Part shown: positions 38,825 through 46,467 of the stretch, piece after piece | Layout of the letters: the number at the start of each line of letters is the position of its first letter | How positions within the stretch are numbered: the first letter of the stretch is position 1 | Notes under the pieces: generated by a model | What the model saw: only the letters and a program-made list of their open reading frames with translations | What the model was told of the DNA's origin: nothing | Databases searched by the model: none | Virus record (IMG/VR): IMGVR_UViG_3300023301_000006 | Location: 1-64,000 of that record | Strand: one strand, 5' to 3' | Source: a virus | Length of the DNA stretch: 64,000 nucleotides | Made by a program: the position numbers and the translations under genes

Positions 38825-39145
38825 ATGATGACTGAAGAAGAATTATTTGAAGACTTTGACACTTGAGAAGATAGGTTCTTAGAAGCTTACGAAAATGGTG
38901 TGAAATTTGATGAAAGTCTTATGGGAAATTTAGCTTGGGAAGCAGAAGTACAAAATGAACATGACAAGCTTCGTTGGCAAATAGTAATGGAATCTATATT
39001 CCAAGTCAAGAACAGATACTTTTGTATTGACTGGCAAAAAGGTTTAACAGAGAGCCAAATAGATTCATTCTCAGAACAACCATATGAAGTTGAGAAGATA
39101 GAAAGAGAAGTTACTAAGATGGTTGTTACTTGGGTAAAGAAATAA
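38825..39145 (+). CDS. Hypothetical protein, paralogue of the gene at 10692
   Basis: 106 residues with TGA at 38864 (F-D-T-W-E-D). The second half aligns with the 110-residue product at 10692-11024 (S-I-F ... Y-x-V-E-x-I-E-x-E). Ribosome site GGAGGAGG. It is embedded in the tRNA array between tRNA-Gly and a CAU tRNA. Function unknown. Confidence 0.65.
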
Positions 39146-39153
39146 CCATATTA

Positions 39154-39227
39154 GGACCTGTAACTCAGTTGATTAGAGTATTCGACTCATAATCGAACGG
39201 TCATTGGTTTAAATCCAATCAGGTCCA
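39154..39227 (+). tRNA. tRNA with CAU anticodon (probably Ile2)
   Basis: Acceptor GGACCTG/CAGGTCC, loop CTCATAA, encoded CCA. The GGACC start resembles lysidine-modified tRNA-Ile2 of Bacillota, which would read AUA, a very frequent codon here. Elongator Met is the alternative. Confidence 0.75.
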
Positions 39228-39235
39228 CCAAATAT

Positions 39236-39315
39236 GGGTGTGTAATCTTAAACTGAGCTGAGCTTAGGTGAGTCTCCAACACTCATGATAAAACGTTTGA
39301 TTCGTTACATGCCTG
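39236..39315 (+). tRNA. tRNA-Trp (CCA), atypical D arm
   Basis: Acceptor GGGTGTG/CATGCCT, anticodon stem TGAGT/ACTCA with loop CTCCAAC, G73 and encoded CCA. The D arm is longer than usual (17-base loop if ATCT pairs AGGT), and the T stem has a mismatch. Confidence 0.65.
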
Positions 39316-39323
39316 CCAATTAT

Positions 39324-39418
39324 GAGAGTGTATAGCAGTGAAGTACTGTGGCGGTCTTCAAAACCGTACGGCTGAGGTCCAAACTTGGTTTATGAGGGAG
39401 CGTTACCTTCCATTCTCG
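39324..39418 (+). tRNA. tRNA with UCA anticodon: candidate UGA decoder
   Basis: Acceptor GAGAGTG/CATTCTC (7 bp with one G.U), D stem GCAGT/ACTGT, anticodon stem GCGGT/ACCGT with loop CTTCAAA (anticodon UCA), G73 and encoded CCA. About 21 bases are extra between the anticodon arm and the acceptor: either a long variable arm or a duplicated T-arm-like hairpin (CTGAG GTCCAAA CTTGG). G73 is a tryptophanyl-tRNA synthetase determinant, and TGA encodes Trp in this element. The length is also tRNA-Sec-like, but no selenocysteine context is seen. Confidence 0.7.
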
Positions 39419-39424
39419 CCAACA

Positions 39425-39590
39425 ATAAATGTTTGCGGAGCATACCAAAACCGTTTTAATAGTGTGGGAAGTCCAGAGAGTGGACGCTTAAGACAATAAT
39501 GTGAGTTAAATAAAGGTGGGTAATCGTCTTTCCTTGTGAAGATTGAACCACTTTAACTCGATGCTAGGTTAAAATCCTAGCCCCACTACA
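39425..39590 (+). other. tRNA-like structured segment at the end of the array
   Basis: A perfect T-arm-like hairpin (GCTAGG TTAAAAT CCTAGC) is followed by CCCACT. A partial acceptor partner AGTGTGG and a D-arm-like GTCC AGAGAGT GGAC lie 100 bases upstream. A long hairpin (GAGTTAAA...TTTAACTC) lies between them. It could be a tRNA with an insertion or another small RNA. Confidence 0.35.
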
Positions 39591-39699
39591 TATACATATA
39601 AACATACACTCTTAATAAATTAAATCTAAATGAATTTGGAAACAGCTCTCTATTAGGAGAAGAGTTGTACAACATAAAAATTTACCAAGGAGGAAGATT

Positions 39700-40215
39700 A
39701 TGACAAATTTAAAGAGGAATACAAGTGCTTTACTGGTAGTATTGGGTTTATTAATGCTAGGTTTACTAACTGGGTGTGGTGTAAACCAAATTGAGCCAAA
39801 AGAAACTGAAGTCGAAGTAGAGGAACCTACGGTCGAAGTAGAAGAAACTGAGGTTGCATTAGAAGACAGAGGTGTTGCCGCAAGTGATATATACACTCCA
39901 GAAGTGTTAGCCGCTTTTAGAAAGACTTGTGATACTTTTGAGAATAAACCAGAGAATGTAAGAGCAATGCAAAAGAAAATTGCCATCGAAGATTGGACTG
40001 AAAACGGTGTAACTGATTGGGATATGGTTGATTATATAATTGAAAAACAGATGGAAAACTACCATTGGTTCTTAAGTGAAGTAAATAGAACTGACTTTGA
40101 CGGAACAGTTAATGAAGAAATAATAATAATGTCACTTGCTACATGGTCATATGATTTTGAAATGATTAAATATGACTATGAAAAACAAGTAACAGCTTAT
40201 TTAAAAGTGAATTAG
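39700..40215 (+). CDS. Lipoprotein
   Basis: 171 residues. N-terminal signal T-N-L-K-R-N-T ... then lipobox L-L-T-G-C-G at about residues 22-27. A Glu/Val-rich low-complexity stretch and a helical acidic domain follow. It would be lipid-anchored outside the membrane. Phage lipoproteins at such positions often act in superinfection exclusion; that role is only a suggestion. Ribosome site AAGGAGG. Confidence 0.7.
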   Translation: MTNLKRNTSALLVVLGLLMLGLLTGCGVNQIEPKETEVEVEEPTVEVEETEVALEDRGVAASDIYTPEVLAAFRKTCDTFENKPENVRAMQKKIAIEDWTENGVTDWDMVDYIIEKQMENYHWFLSEVNRTDFDGTVNEEIIIMSLATWSYDFEMIKYDYEKQVTAYLKVN

Positions 40216-40224
40216 GAGGAGATT

Positions 40225-40767
40225 ATGTCAAAGGGAAAAATGAGAGAATGTAAATCATGTGGAAAAGAAATTTCAGCAAAAGGTAAAGTTACTTGTCCAG
40301 AATGTGGAGCAGTAAATAAAAAGGCAATATATAAGAGAGCTTGGTTTATTATATTAGCTGTTTTAATAATCATGGGGGTATTAGGCTCTGGTGTGGAAGA
40401 TGAGGCACAGTTGGCTGATGCAACTCCAAATAGTCAAAATGAAGAAGAGATTGAAGTAACTGAAGTTAATATAGGAGAACTTTATGATGAATTAGAAGAC
40501 AATGCTTTAAAGGCTTCTAATACTTATAAGGGGAAATATATCCAAACAACTGGTAAATTAAGTAGTATTGATAGTTCTGGCGGTTATTTTACTTTAGAGC
40601 CTCTAGGTGGAGATTACATGTTTCAATCATTGCAGTGTCATATTAAAGAGAAGCACTTAGAACAAGTAATGGAATTTAACTCAGGACAAGAAGTAACTAT
40701 AAAGGGTAAAGTTACTATGGTTGGAGAGTTTTTAGGCTACAGTGTAGATGTCGAAGTTATTGAATAA
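40225..40767 (+). CDS. Membrane protein with zinc ribbon and OB-fold-like domain
   Basis: 180 residues: zinc ribbon C-K-S-C-G ... C-P-E-C-G (about 9-28), one membrane segment (about 38-55), an acidic linker, then a domain with Y-K-G-K-Y-I-Q-T-T-G-K-L and G-Q-E-V-T-I-K-G-K-V-T that matches the tRNA_anti-like OB fold found in host membrane proteins. Ribosome site GGAGGAG. It forms an operon with the lipoprotein upstream, so both may act at the envelope. Confidence 0.6.
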   Translation: MSKGKMRECKSCGKEISAKGKVTCPECGAVNKKAIYKRAWFIILAVLIIMGVLGSGVEDEAQLADATPNSQNEEEIEVTEVNIGELYDELEDNALKASNTYKGKYIQTTGKLSSIDSSGGYFTLEPLGGDYMFQSLQCHIKEKHLEQVMEFNSGQEVTIKGKVTMVGEFLGYSVDVEVIE

Positions 40768-40780
40768 TTAGGAGGAGATT

Positions 40781-41182
40781 ATGTCAACTAATGCCAATGT
40801 TAAGTTTTACAACGATGGTCAGTTCGTTGCAAATATGTATAAGCACTGGGACGGTTATCCAGAAGGTATTCTTCCTGTATTGTTGAGAAATATCGCATTA
40901 AAAGAAGAAACACAGGGGATTTCTGAAAATGCAACTATAAAAACACACTACAATGGATTTGGTTGTCTAGTTGCTCAAATTATAAAGGGATTCAAAAAAG
41001 GCATAGGTGATGTTTACTTAGAGCCAGAGGGAGATTCATCAGAATTCAATTACATTATTGATTACAATAAGGGTGAACTTAATTTTAGGGCTTATCATTA
41101 TGATGAATTAATTTTTGATGGTGGTCTTGATACATTAATAGACAATTCAAGAGACCCCATGTACTGGCGTGAATTACGGTAA
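40781..41182 (+). CDS. Hypothetical protein
   Basis: 133 residues, mixed alpha/beta (S-T-N-A-N-V-K-F-Y-N-D-G-Q-F-V at the start; Y-H-Y-D-E-L-I-F-D-G-G near the end). Ribosome site GGAGGAG. The early K-F-Y-N-D-G ... W-D-G-Y-P pattern resembles small phage proteins of unknown function. Last gene before the terminator at 41222. Confidence 0.55.
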   Translation: MSTNANVKFYNDGQFVANMYKHWDGYPEGILPVLLRNIALKEETQGISENATIKTHYNGFGCLVAQIIKGFKKGIGDVYLEPEGDSSEFNYIIDYNKGELNFRAYHYDELIFDGGLDTLIDNSRDPMYWRELR

Positions 41183-41221
41183 TTAATCCAATGGAATAGG
41201 ACATATAAATACAATTATCTT

Positions 41222-41256
41222 AAGAGCCTATTCTTAAAAAATAGGTTCTTTTTTTT
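41222..41256 (+). terminator. Terminator
   Basis: AGAGCCTATT/AATAGGTTCT hairpin followed by eight T. Confidence 0.85.
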
Positions 41257-41258
41257 AT

Positions 41259-41287
41259 TTGACAAGTCATAGGTTTTGTGTTATAAT
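41259..41287 (+). promoter_or_regulatory. Promoter of the gene at 41363
   Basis: TTGACA, 17 bases, TATAAT, right after the terminator. Confidence 0.75.
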
Positions 41288-41362
41288 ATATGTATAGTAA
41301 GATAATTGAAAAGAGCAATTGGTCTTTCTATATAAGAATATCTTTAGAAAGGAGGTATGGAC

Positions 41363-41596
41363 ATGAAAGAAGACGTTTTAAAGAAAGTAGATAAGTTATC
41401 AGAACTGGTAAGAGAAATAGAAAGTCTCTATGTCGAAGTAGAGTCTATGTTCGATGAGCAATACGCAGAAGATTTTATCGAAGACGAAATAGAAAAGCAA
41501 CAAGATGTCCTTTCCTCTTTATATGACTTGAAGTCTATGTATGGCGACGCTTATAAACAGTATTGCATAATTTCAGAAGAGTATGAAGAAGAATAG
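41363..41596 (+). CDS. Small coiled-coil protein
   Basis: 77 residues, acidic with heptad-like Leu/Val spacing, a likely coiled coil. I start at 41363, which is 8 bases after AAAGGAGG; the ATG at 41357 is too close to that site. Single-gene unit between a promoter and a terminator. Function unknown. Confidence 0.6.
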   Translation: MKEDVLKKVDKLSELVREIESLYVEVESMFDEQYAEDFIEDEIEKQQDVLSSLYDLKSMYGDAYKQYCIISEEYEEE

Positions 41597-41602
41597 ATTG
41601 AG

Positions 41603-41630
41603 TAAGCCTCTAGTGTGGAGGCTTTTTTTA
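41603..41630 (+). terminator. Terminator
   Basis: AAGCCTC/GAGGCTT hairpin followed by a T run. Confidence 0.85.
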
Positions 41631-41685
41631 TGAGAAAAATGTAGGTCGGAACGATTTTGTAATCTTTAATTTACATAGAATGTTA

Positions 41686-41714
41686 TTGTAATTTTGTTCA
41701 TTTTTTGATATAAT
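41686..41714 (+). promoter_or_regulatory. Promoter of the genes at 41759-42467
   Basis: TTGTAA, 17 bases, TATAAT, extended -10. Confidence 0.75.
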
Positions 41715-41758
41715 ATAATTAGAAGATAAAAAAGAAAAATAAAAAGAGAGAAGGTGTT

Positions 41759-42091
41759 ATGATGATTTTGCGAAGTTTTTTATTCGAGAGAGACATAACA
41801 ATTATTAGACCAGAGAGTAAGAAACAAGCCGAAGAACTAATGTTGGAGCTAAGCAGGAATGGTATTCGTTGGAATGGCGGTCGTTCGTTATTAGATGAAA
41901 TGCACCTCCATACACGAAATAGGGAGTTCGCGTATTTACTCCAAAAATCTAGTGAAGGAGTATACTCTCTTACTCGTGGGTATTATTGGGGTTACCTTGA
42001 AGATATGAAAAAATATAAAAGATATCCTAGTGGTTCTATATACTCTTATACCAACGTTGTGGTAGGTAGCTTCATTTATAGTGTTATATAG
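41759..42091 (+). CDS. Family B small protein
   Basis: 110 residues. Shares the family B core A-E-E-L-M-L-E-L-S-R-N-G-I-R-W-N-G-G with the array at 50729-58846 (L-S-x-E-L-x-x-x-G-Y-x-W-x-S-G). It ends F-I-Y-S-V-I. Function unknown. One of two forward-strand copies that lie far from the main array. Confidence 0.6.
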   Translation: MMILRSFLFERDITIIRPESKKQAEELMLELSRNGIRWNGGRSLLDEMHLHTRNREFAYLLQKSSEGVYSLTRGYYWGYLEDMKKYKRYPSGSIYSYTNVVVGSFIYSVI

Positions 42092-42104
42092 AAGGGAGGT
42101 AGTA

Positions 42105-42467
42105 ATGCAAAAATTAAAAAAATTTAAACTTGACAAAAACGAAAGCTTTGTTGTTCACGTTATTGATGAAGAACAAGGGGAAGTCTTATTACGCATTTTA
42201 GACTCCATGGGATTTAAGTGGAGTGGAGGATTCTCCTTATTAGAAGAGACACATTATAAAGATAAGTCAAGTATCGCTTACGAGATACAGGAAGGAGAAG
42301 GCAATTTTGTGGTCTACTATTCTTCATTAGGGTTTTATGAAAGATACTACGAAGTTAATTGTAAAAAGTACACACATGCTCTTGAAAATCCAGTAAGATT
42401 AGAAGCATACAAAATTTATTCATTCGAAGATGCGATTTCAAGAGACAGTATATATCAAATTATATAA
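42105..42467 (+). CDS. Family B small protein
   Basis: 120 residues from the ATG at 42105, which follows GGGAGGT. Core L-R-I-L-D-S-M-G-F-K-W-S-G-G-F; ends S-I-Y-Q-I-I. Second gene of the pair with 41759. Confidence 0.6.
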   Translation: MQKLKKFKLDKNESFVVHVIDEEQGEVLLRILDSMGFKWSGGFSLLEETHYKDKSSIAYEIQEGEGNFVVYYSSLGFYERYYEVNCKKYTHALENPVRLEAYKIYSFEDAISRDSIYQII

Positions 42468-42476
42468 AAATAGTTA

Positions 42477-42505
42477 TTGTAATTTCGCTTATTTTTTGAT
42501 ATAAT
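42477..42505 (+). promoter_or_regulatory. Promoter of the gene at 42543
   Basis: TTGTAA, 17 bases, TATAAT, then the shared ATAAGTATAAG leader. Confidence 0.75.
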
Positions 42506-42542
42506 ATAAGTATAAGATAAAAAAAATAAAAGGAGTGAAAAA

Positions 42543-42797
42543 ATGTTTGGTATTCATTGTGAGGTAGCAAAAGGAAAATATGACTTCCCTATAAAAATAT
42601 TATACATATTTGATGAGAAGTTTGAAGGAGAAAAAAACTGGGACAATTTCTATAGAATTTTAAACACTAGATTTGGTATTAGAAAAGTAAAAACTCTCGA
42701 GACATTTATTTTTGAAGATTACAATAAAGTTTCATTTAAATATGGTGGATACATAAATCTATCTTCTCACTTAGAAAGTTTTGATATTGAAAAATAA
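42543..42797 (+). CDS. Hypothetical protein
   Basis: 84 residues, mixed alpha/beta, with aromatic-rich segments (I-K-I-L-Y-I-F-D-E-K-F and N-W-D-N-F-Y). Ribosome site AAGGAG. Single-gene unit between two promoters. No family recognised. Confidence 0.55.
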   Translation: MFGIHCEVAKGKYDFPIKILYIFDEKFEGEKNWDNFYRILNTRFGIRKVKTLETFIFEDYNKVSFKYGGYINLSSHLESFDIEK

Positions 42798-42809
42798 TAA
42801 AAATTGTTA

Positions 42810-42838
42810 TTGAAATTTTGTCCATAATGTTATATAAT
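42810..42838 (+). promoter_or_regulatory. Promoter of the operon 42881-45014
   Basis: TTGAAA, 17 bases, TATAAT. Confidence 0.7.
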
Positions 42839-42880
42839 ATATATAGAAGATAAAAAAAAGAAAAACTAAGGAGGAAGATT

Positions 42881-43423
42881 GTGAAAACAAAAAAATTCTT
42901 ATCTGAAGAAAGTTTAAATAAGATGGCAAAATATATTACTGAGTTAGGTGAAGGTATTAGAGAAGAATCAATTGCAGATATCTTTAAATCAGATTTTGAA
43001 AAAAAGAAGTTCCTAGATTTTAAATTAGAAGAGGTGAAGAAAAACAAGAAGTATCTTCCAATAATGAATTTCACTGACTGTTTACCTTATGAAAAAAAAC
43101 AGGGAGTCTTAGACATTTTTGAAAAAGAATATGGGATGTCAGGGTATACTCACGAGATTTTAATAATTACAGAAATGTTCTTATTATTGGGAATAGATAT
43201 TAAATTAGAAGACGTGGGGAAAATTGCAACTGCACAGAAGTACGCGAAAGAAGCAGTCGTATATTACCTACTTATAAATTTTGATGTAACTACAAGTATG
43301 GAAATGTTAATCTTTCACCAGAGAGTGTCTTCTTCTATTATAAAAGGGACAAGCAAAGTAAAATTATACAAGTCTAAAGTTATTAAAAATAATATAGTGG
43401 ATAGTATGAAAGGGGTAAATTAA
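42881..43423 (+). CDS. Hypothetical helical protein
   Basis: 180 residues, GTG start after AGGAGG. Largely helical, Lys/Glu-rich, with a hydrophobic stretch I-L-I-I-T-E-M-F-L-L-L-G-I. The last base overlaps the next ATG (TAATG). No family recognised; first gene of a five-gene operon. Confidence 0.55.
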   Translation: MKTKKFLSEESLNKMAKYITELGEGIREESIADIFKSDFEKKKFLDFKLEEVKKNKKYLPIMNFTDCLPYEKKQGVLDIFEKEYGMSGYTHEILIITEMFLLLGIDIKLEDVGKIATAQKYAKEAVVYYLLINFDVTTSMEMLIFHQRVSSSIIKGTSKVKLYKSKVIKNNIVDSMKGVN

Positions 43424-44070
43424 TGGAAATGCAAAGAAAACCTTATGAAAAAAAATCATTTTATTTACTTTATGGCAGTTTCGTAGGTAACTTCATATTT
43501 AAGAATCTATTGTCTGGTTTAAAGTTGGAGGGGAAACCTTATGGCTCAGGAATAGAAATACTTAACATAGGAAACAGAATACTTTCTGGAGGATTAGTAG
43601 GTTTAGATGTTTTTGACGAAGAAGAAGTTCTTAGACCATTTTTTAATTCAGTGCATGCTTTGTTCCTTTATGAAACACATTTATTTTACACTGGTCATTC
43701 TTTCTTAGAAATATATTTCCCAAGTGAAGAGCAAGTTATTGAACTAGACTTAATTATAAAGTCAAAAGGGGATTACAAAGGGTATTTAGACCAAGAAGAG
43801 ATAGAGTATCGTCTAATGAGTAATCTAGACGAGTATAATTTTGATAACTTCACGTTCGAAAAAGAGAATTATATCGATACTATAGTAGACTATCTTCCAG
43901 ACGGAGGATTCATTCCTAATTTGAAGTTAATTAAAAGAGAAATAGACTACTTCTTTAATGAAAGTAAATCCTTTCTTGAGGGGTGGAGTGGAGACTTTTT
44001 CGATGGAATAGGACAAATTTATAGTAGCGAAAAAATTGAATTTACTATTATGGGTGAATTACTAGAATAG
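43423..44070 (+). CDS. Hypothetical protein
   Basis: 215 residues, mixed alpha/beta, with N-terminal Y-L-L-Y-G-S-F-V-G-N-F-I-F. No motif I can assign. Translationally coupled to the previous gene. Confidence 0.5.
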   Translation: MEMQRKPYEKKSFYLLYGSFVGNFIFKNLLSGLKLEGKPYGSGIEILNIGNRILSGGLVGLDVFDEEEVLRPFFNSVHALFLYETHLFYTGHSFLEIYFPSEEQVIELDLIIKSKGDYKGYLDQEEIEYRLMSNLDEYNFDNFTFEKENYIDTIVDYLPDGGFIPNLKLIKREIDYFFNESKSFLEGWSGDFFDGIGQIYSSEKIEFTIMGELLE

Positions 44071-44093
44071 AAGAGTGATAGGGGGATTTAAAA

Positions 44094-44387
44094 ATGATTA
44101 CTAAAAAAAGTGATAAGATAGACTACGACAAAATAATCAATGAAGATGTTAAAGAAAAATTATCAGAGAAAGCACAGGCTGTATTGAAAGCAGTTATAAC
44201 GTTAAAAAACAACGGCGAAGAGAATATAACTAATCAAATGGTTAGTGAACAATTAGATTTAACTCCAAGACAAGTAGTGGGAGTTATGAATGGGATCGTA
44301 AAGAAAGGGTTGCTAGTTCGAGACAAGGCAGAGATGATGGTAAAAAAAGAAGTTACTATTTTTAAAATGCCTAAATTGGGGGAATAA
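44094..44387 (+). CDS. Winged-helix DNA-binding protein
   Basis: 97 residues. Helix-turn-helix pattern A-V-L-K-A-V-I-T-L ... T-N-Q-M-V-S-E-Q-L-D-L-T-P-R-Q-V-V-G-V-M followed by a wing G-L-L-V-R-D-K-A, as in MarR/Rrf2-like winged helices. A likely transcription regulator of this early operon or of plasmid maintenance. Confidence 0.65.
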   Translation: MITKKSDKIDYDKIINEDVKEKLSEKAQAVLKAVITLKNNGEENITNQMVSEQLDLTPRQVVGVMNGIVKKGLLVRDKAEMMVKKEVTIFKMPKLGE

Positions 44388-44388
44388 T

Positions 44389-44658
44389 ATGGAGAATAAG
44401 ATAAGAGCTCTAATGAAAGAAAAGGAAATGGAATTAGAGAGTGAATTAAATACTTTTTCCCACGCAGTCTATGAGGTAGATGGAAGTATTTATGTTAACG
44501 CGACAAGTGAGATTTTTAATGGCATAACTTATAAAATAGACAATCCAAGTATGAATTTATGTCCAAGTGAAGACAAGGACTTGGAGTGGTATATTGACAA
44601 AATTGTTGATTACTACAACTTCATTTTAAGTTATTTAGAATTAACACAATACCAATAG
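44389..44658 (+). CDS. Hypothetical acidic protein
   Basis: 89 residues, acidic, containing Y-E-V-D-G-S-I-Y-V-N and W-Y-I-D-K-I-V-D-Y-Y-N-F. GGGGG before the ATG. Starts one base after the winged-helix gene. No family recognised. Confidence 0.5.
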   Translation: MENKIRALMKEKEMELESELNTFSHAVYEVDGSIYVNATSEIFNGITYKIDNPSMNLCPSEDKDLEWYIDKIVDYYNFILSYLELTQYQ

Positions 44659-44669
44659 GAGGTAGTAGT

Positions 44670-45014
44670 ATGATAAATTTAGTAACAGGAATGACATACT
44701 TAAATAGAGATAAAGTATTAAAGGTGGAGTTAACCCTCGACCAAGACAAAGAAATACTATCTAGTGGTGACTTGGGTAAAAATCTTTTTGGCAAACACGT
44801 ATTCTACAAAGAAAAGCCTGAAGATAGTAAAGTTGCTAAAGGTCAAGGCATATTGACGGCTGACCCATTTATTGACTATCCAGAAGAATCAGTTTTAACT
44901 TATGTAGGGTTGGATAAAAAAAATAATGGCGAAAAGAATTTCGATTTAATGTGTAAGGTTCTAAATTCTAATGGTTTACTAAATCAGAGGAGACTGTTAA
45001 AGTTAAGAAAATAG
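44670..45014 (+). CDS. Hypothetical protein
   Basis: 114 residues. Contains L-G-K-N-L-F-G-K-H-V-F-Y-K-E-K-P; ribosome site AGGAGG. Last gene before the terminator at 45021. No family recognised. Confidence 0.5.
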   Translation: MINLVTGMTYLNRDKVLKVELTLDQDKEILSSGDLGKNLFGKHVFYKEKPEDSKVAKGQGILTADPFIDYPEESVLTYVGLDKKNNGEKNFDLMCKVLNSNGLLNQRRLLKLRK

Positions 45015-45020
45015 AGTTGT

Positions 45021-45052
45021 AATACTACCTTCGAAGGGTAGTATTTTTTTAC
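45021..45052 (+). terminator. Terminator of the forward-strand operon
   Basis: AATACTACC/GGGTAGTATT hairpin and a T run. Confidence 0.85.
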
Positions 45053-45099
45053 GTTAAAATGGGTGCTGTCCCTCGGAAACGAATTGTAAATTTTAATAT

Positions 45100-45136
45100 A
45101 CAAAAAAAATAAGACCCAAGTTTCTAGGTCTTAGAG
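45100..45136 (-). terminator. Terminator of the reverse-strand operon
   Basis: On the reverse strand AAGACC/GGGTCTT hairpin followed by a T run, just past the stop at 45140. Confidence 0.8.
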
Positions 45137-45139
45137 GAA

Positions 45140-46453
45140 TCAGTTTTGTTTATGTGTTTTCTCTTCTACACAATACTCGCAGACATTATCTACCATCTCT
45201 TCTGAAAGGACAAATTCAGCACATTCTTCACAGCAAGAGTATTCTCTTGAGCACCTATTACAAACCCAAGTATCGTATCCAGTGAAGTGTGCACTATCTA
45301 CATGCTCTGTAACACCACAATCTTCACAATATATGAAATTCTCATTGAAACAAATTTCACATACGTTGCCCTCTTCTGTCGCATATATGTTTTCACTGTG
45401 ATGGAAGTCTCCACAATAAGCACACTCTTCTCCTTCCCTATAACAATTACACAAATCAACACTACCGCAACTTGGACAAGAGTAATCTTCAATTTGTCTT
45501 AAACCTGCGATGTATTCGTTGTCTGCCCTAAACTTTACATTAAGGACAGTAGAATCAACATAAGCATGGGTAAAATAATAATTATCAAGTGTCTGTTTAG
45601 TTGTTATCTCCCCATCTGCTAGCTCTTGAATCTTTTCTTTGATTTTTTCATTAAAGAATTTATTCTCAAAAGGGTAATTCTTTTTTAAGTCTACTGAAAC
45701 TACAGGGTCGTTGTCATTAAATGACTGAGTGGAAGTGACAAAAATTAAAGAACGCCATTTCTTATTATCAACTGCTCCAAGATAAGGCTTTGATGATTTA
45801 GTGTAGGCTACTGCTATCGAAGGACTGTTTAGATACTCTATTAATCCTAATTTATAACTGTGTTCTGAGTCTGTAGACATACAACTTCTCCAATTATTTG
45901 TATTACTACTCATGGATATGATATCTTCCAATTTTGTACTAATGTATATTGTCTCTTTCCCTTGTAAGTTTTGTATGAGCATAGAATACTCTTTCAAAAA
46001 AAACGTTGCAACTTCATCGTTTAAATAGGTTTTAAAAATCTTACTAATCACCTTTGTAATTTTCATACCTTTTTGGAATTTTAAATCCCTATACTCTTTT
46101 TTTTCTTCAAGTCTATTATTCTTTATATACTTGAAAATACCCACTGATGAATTAATTCCAGAATCTTTAACAAACTGGTACATGTGCTCTACGACTAGAT
46201 AAGATAGTTTAATCTTATTACTAAAATTCAACACCTTGGAGAAAGTACTTAATAGCTTATCAGAGGTATCTTCCCTACTTTCAGAGTGTTCTACCTCGAA
46301 TGAAATCTTTTCTTTTCCGCCCAACAGGAACTTACGTATTGTCTTCTTCTTTTCGTCCCATTCCTCGTACATTTCTTCAATAAAAAGTCTTGCAAAGTCA
46401 ACGTTCTCATAAATCTTACCTAATTGTACTGACATGAAATCAATTTTATCCAT
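45140..46453 (-). CDS. Member 3 of the three-copy zinc-ribbon family
   Basis: 437 residues, the longest copy. Shared block N-T-N-N-W-R-S-C-M-S, then P-S-I-A-V-A-Y-T and N-K-K-W-R-S-L-I-F-V. The C-terminus has about ten C-x-x-C-like pairs (C-P-S-C, C-A-Y-C, C-E-I-C, C-E-D-C, C-N-R-C, C-E-E-C, C-E-Y-C), a large zinc-finger array. Function unknown. A GGGAGG ribosome site precedes the ATG. Located 13 kb from the other two copies. Confidence 0.65.
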   Translation of the reverse strand: MDKIDFMSVQLGKIYENVDFARLFIEEMYEEWDEKKKTIRKFLLGGKEKISFEVEHSESREDTSDKLLSTFSKVLNFSNKIKLSYLVVEHMYQFVKDSGINSSVGIFKYIKNNRLEEKKEYRDLKFQKGMKITKVISKIFKTYLNDEVATFFLKEYSMLIQNLQGKETIYISTKLEDIISMSSNTNNWRSCMSTDSEHSYKLGLIEYLNSPSIAVAYTKSSKPYLGAVDNKKWRSLIFVTSTQSFNDNDPVVSVDLKKNYPFENKFFNEKIKEKIQELADGEITTKQTLDNYYFTHAYVDSTVLNVKFRADNEYIAGLRQIEDYSCPSCGSVDLCNCYREGEECAYCGDFHHSENIYATEEGNVCEICFNENFIYCEDCGVTEHVDSAHFTGYDTWVCNRCSREYSCCEECAEFVLSEEMVDNVCEYCVEEKTHKQN

Positions 46454-46467
46454 AGTATTTCCTCCCT

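Noticed and set aside
39324-39418. Selenocysteine tRNA
   Set aside because: Length and UCA anticodon fit, but no SelB/SECIS context is seen, the acceptor plus T stems do not match the bacterial 8+5 arrangement, and the TGA codons are many and at Trp positions. Not fully excluded.
42736-43074. Long reverse-strand ORFs opposite forward genes (also at 3972, 4897, 62513 and similar)
   Set aside because: They lack ribosome sites, have Phe/Ser-rich antisense composition and overlap well-supported genes.
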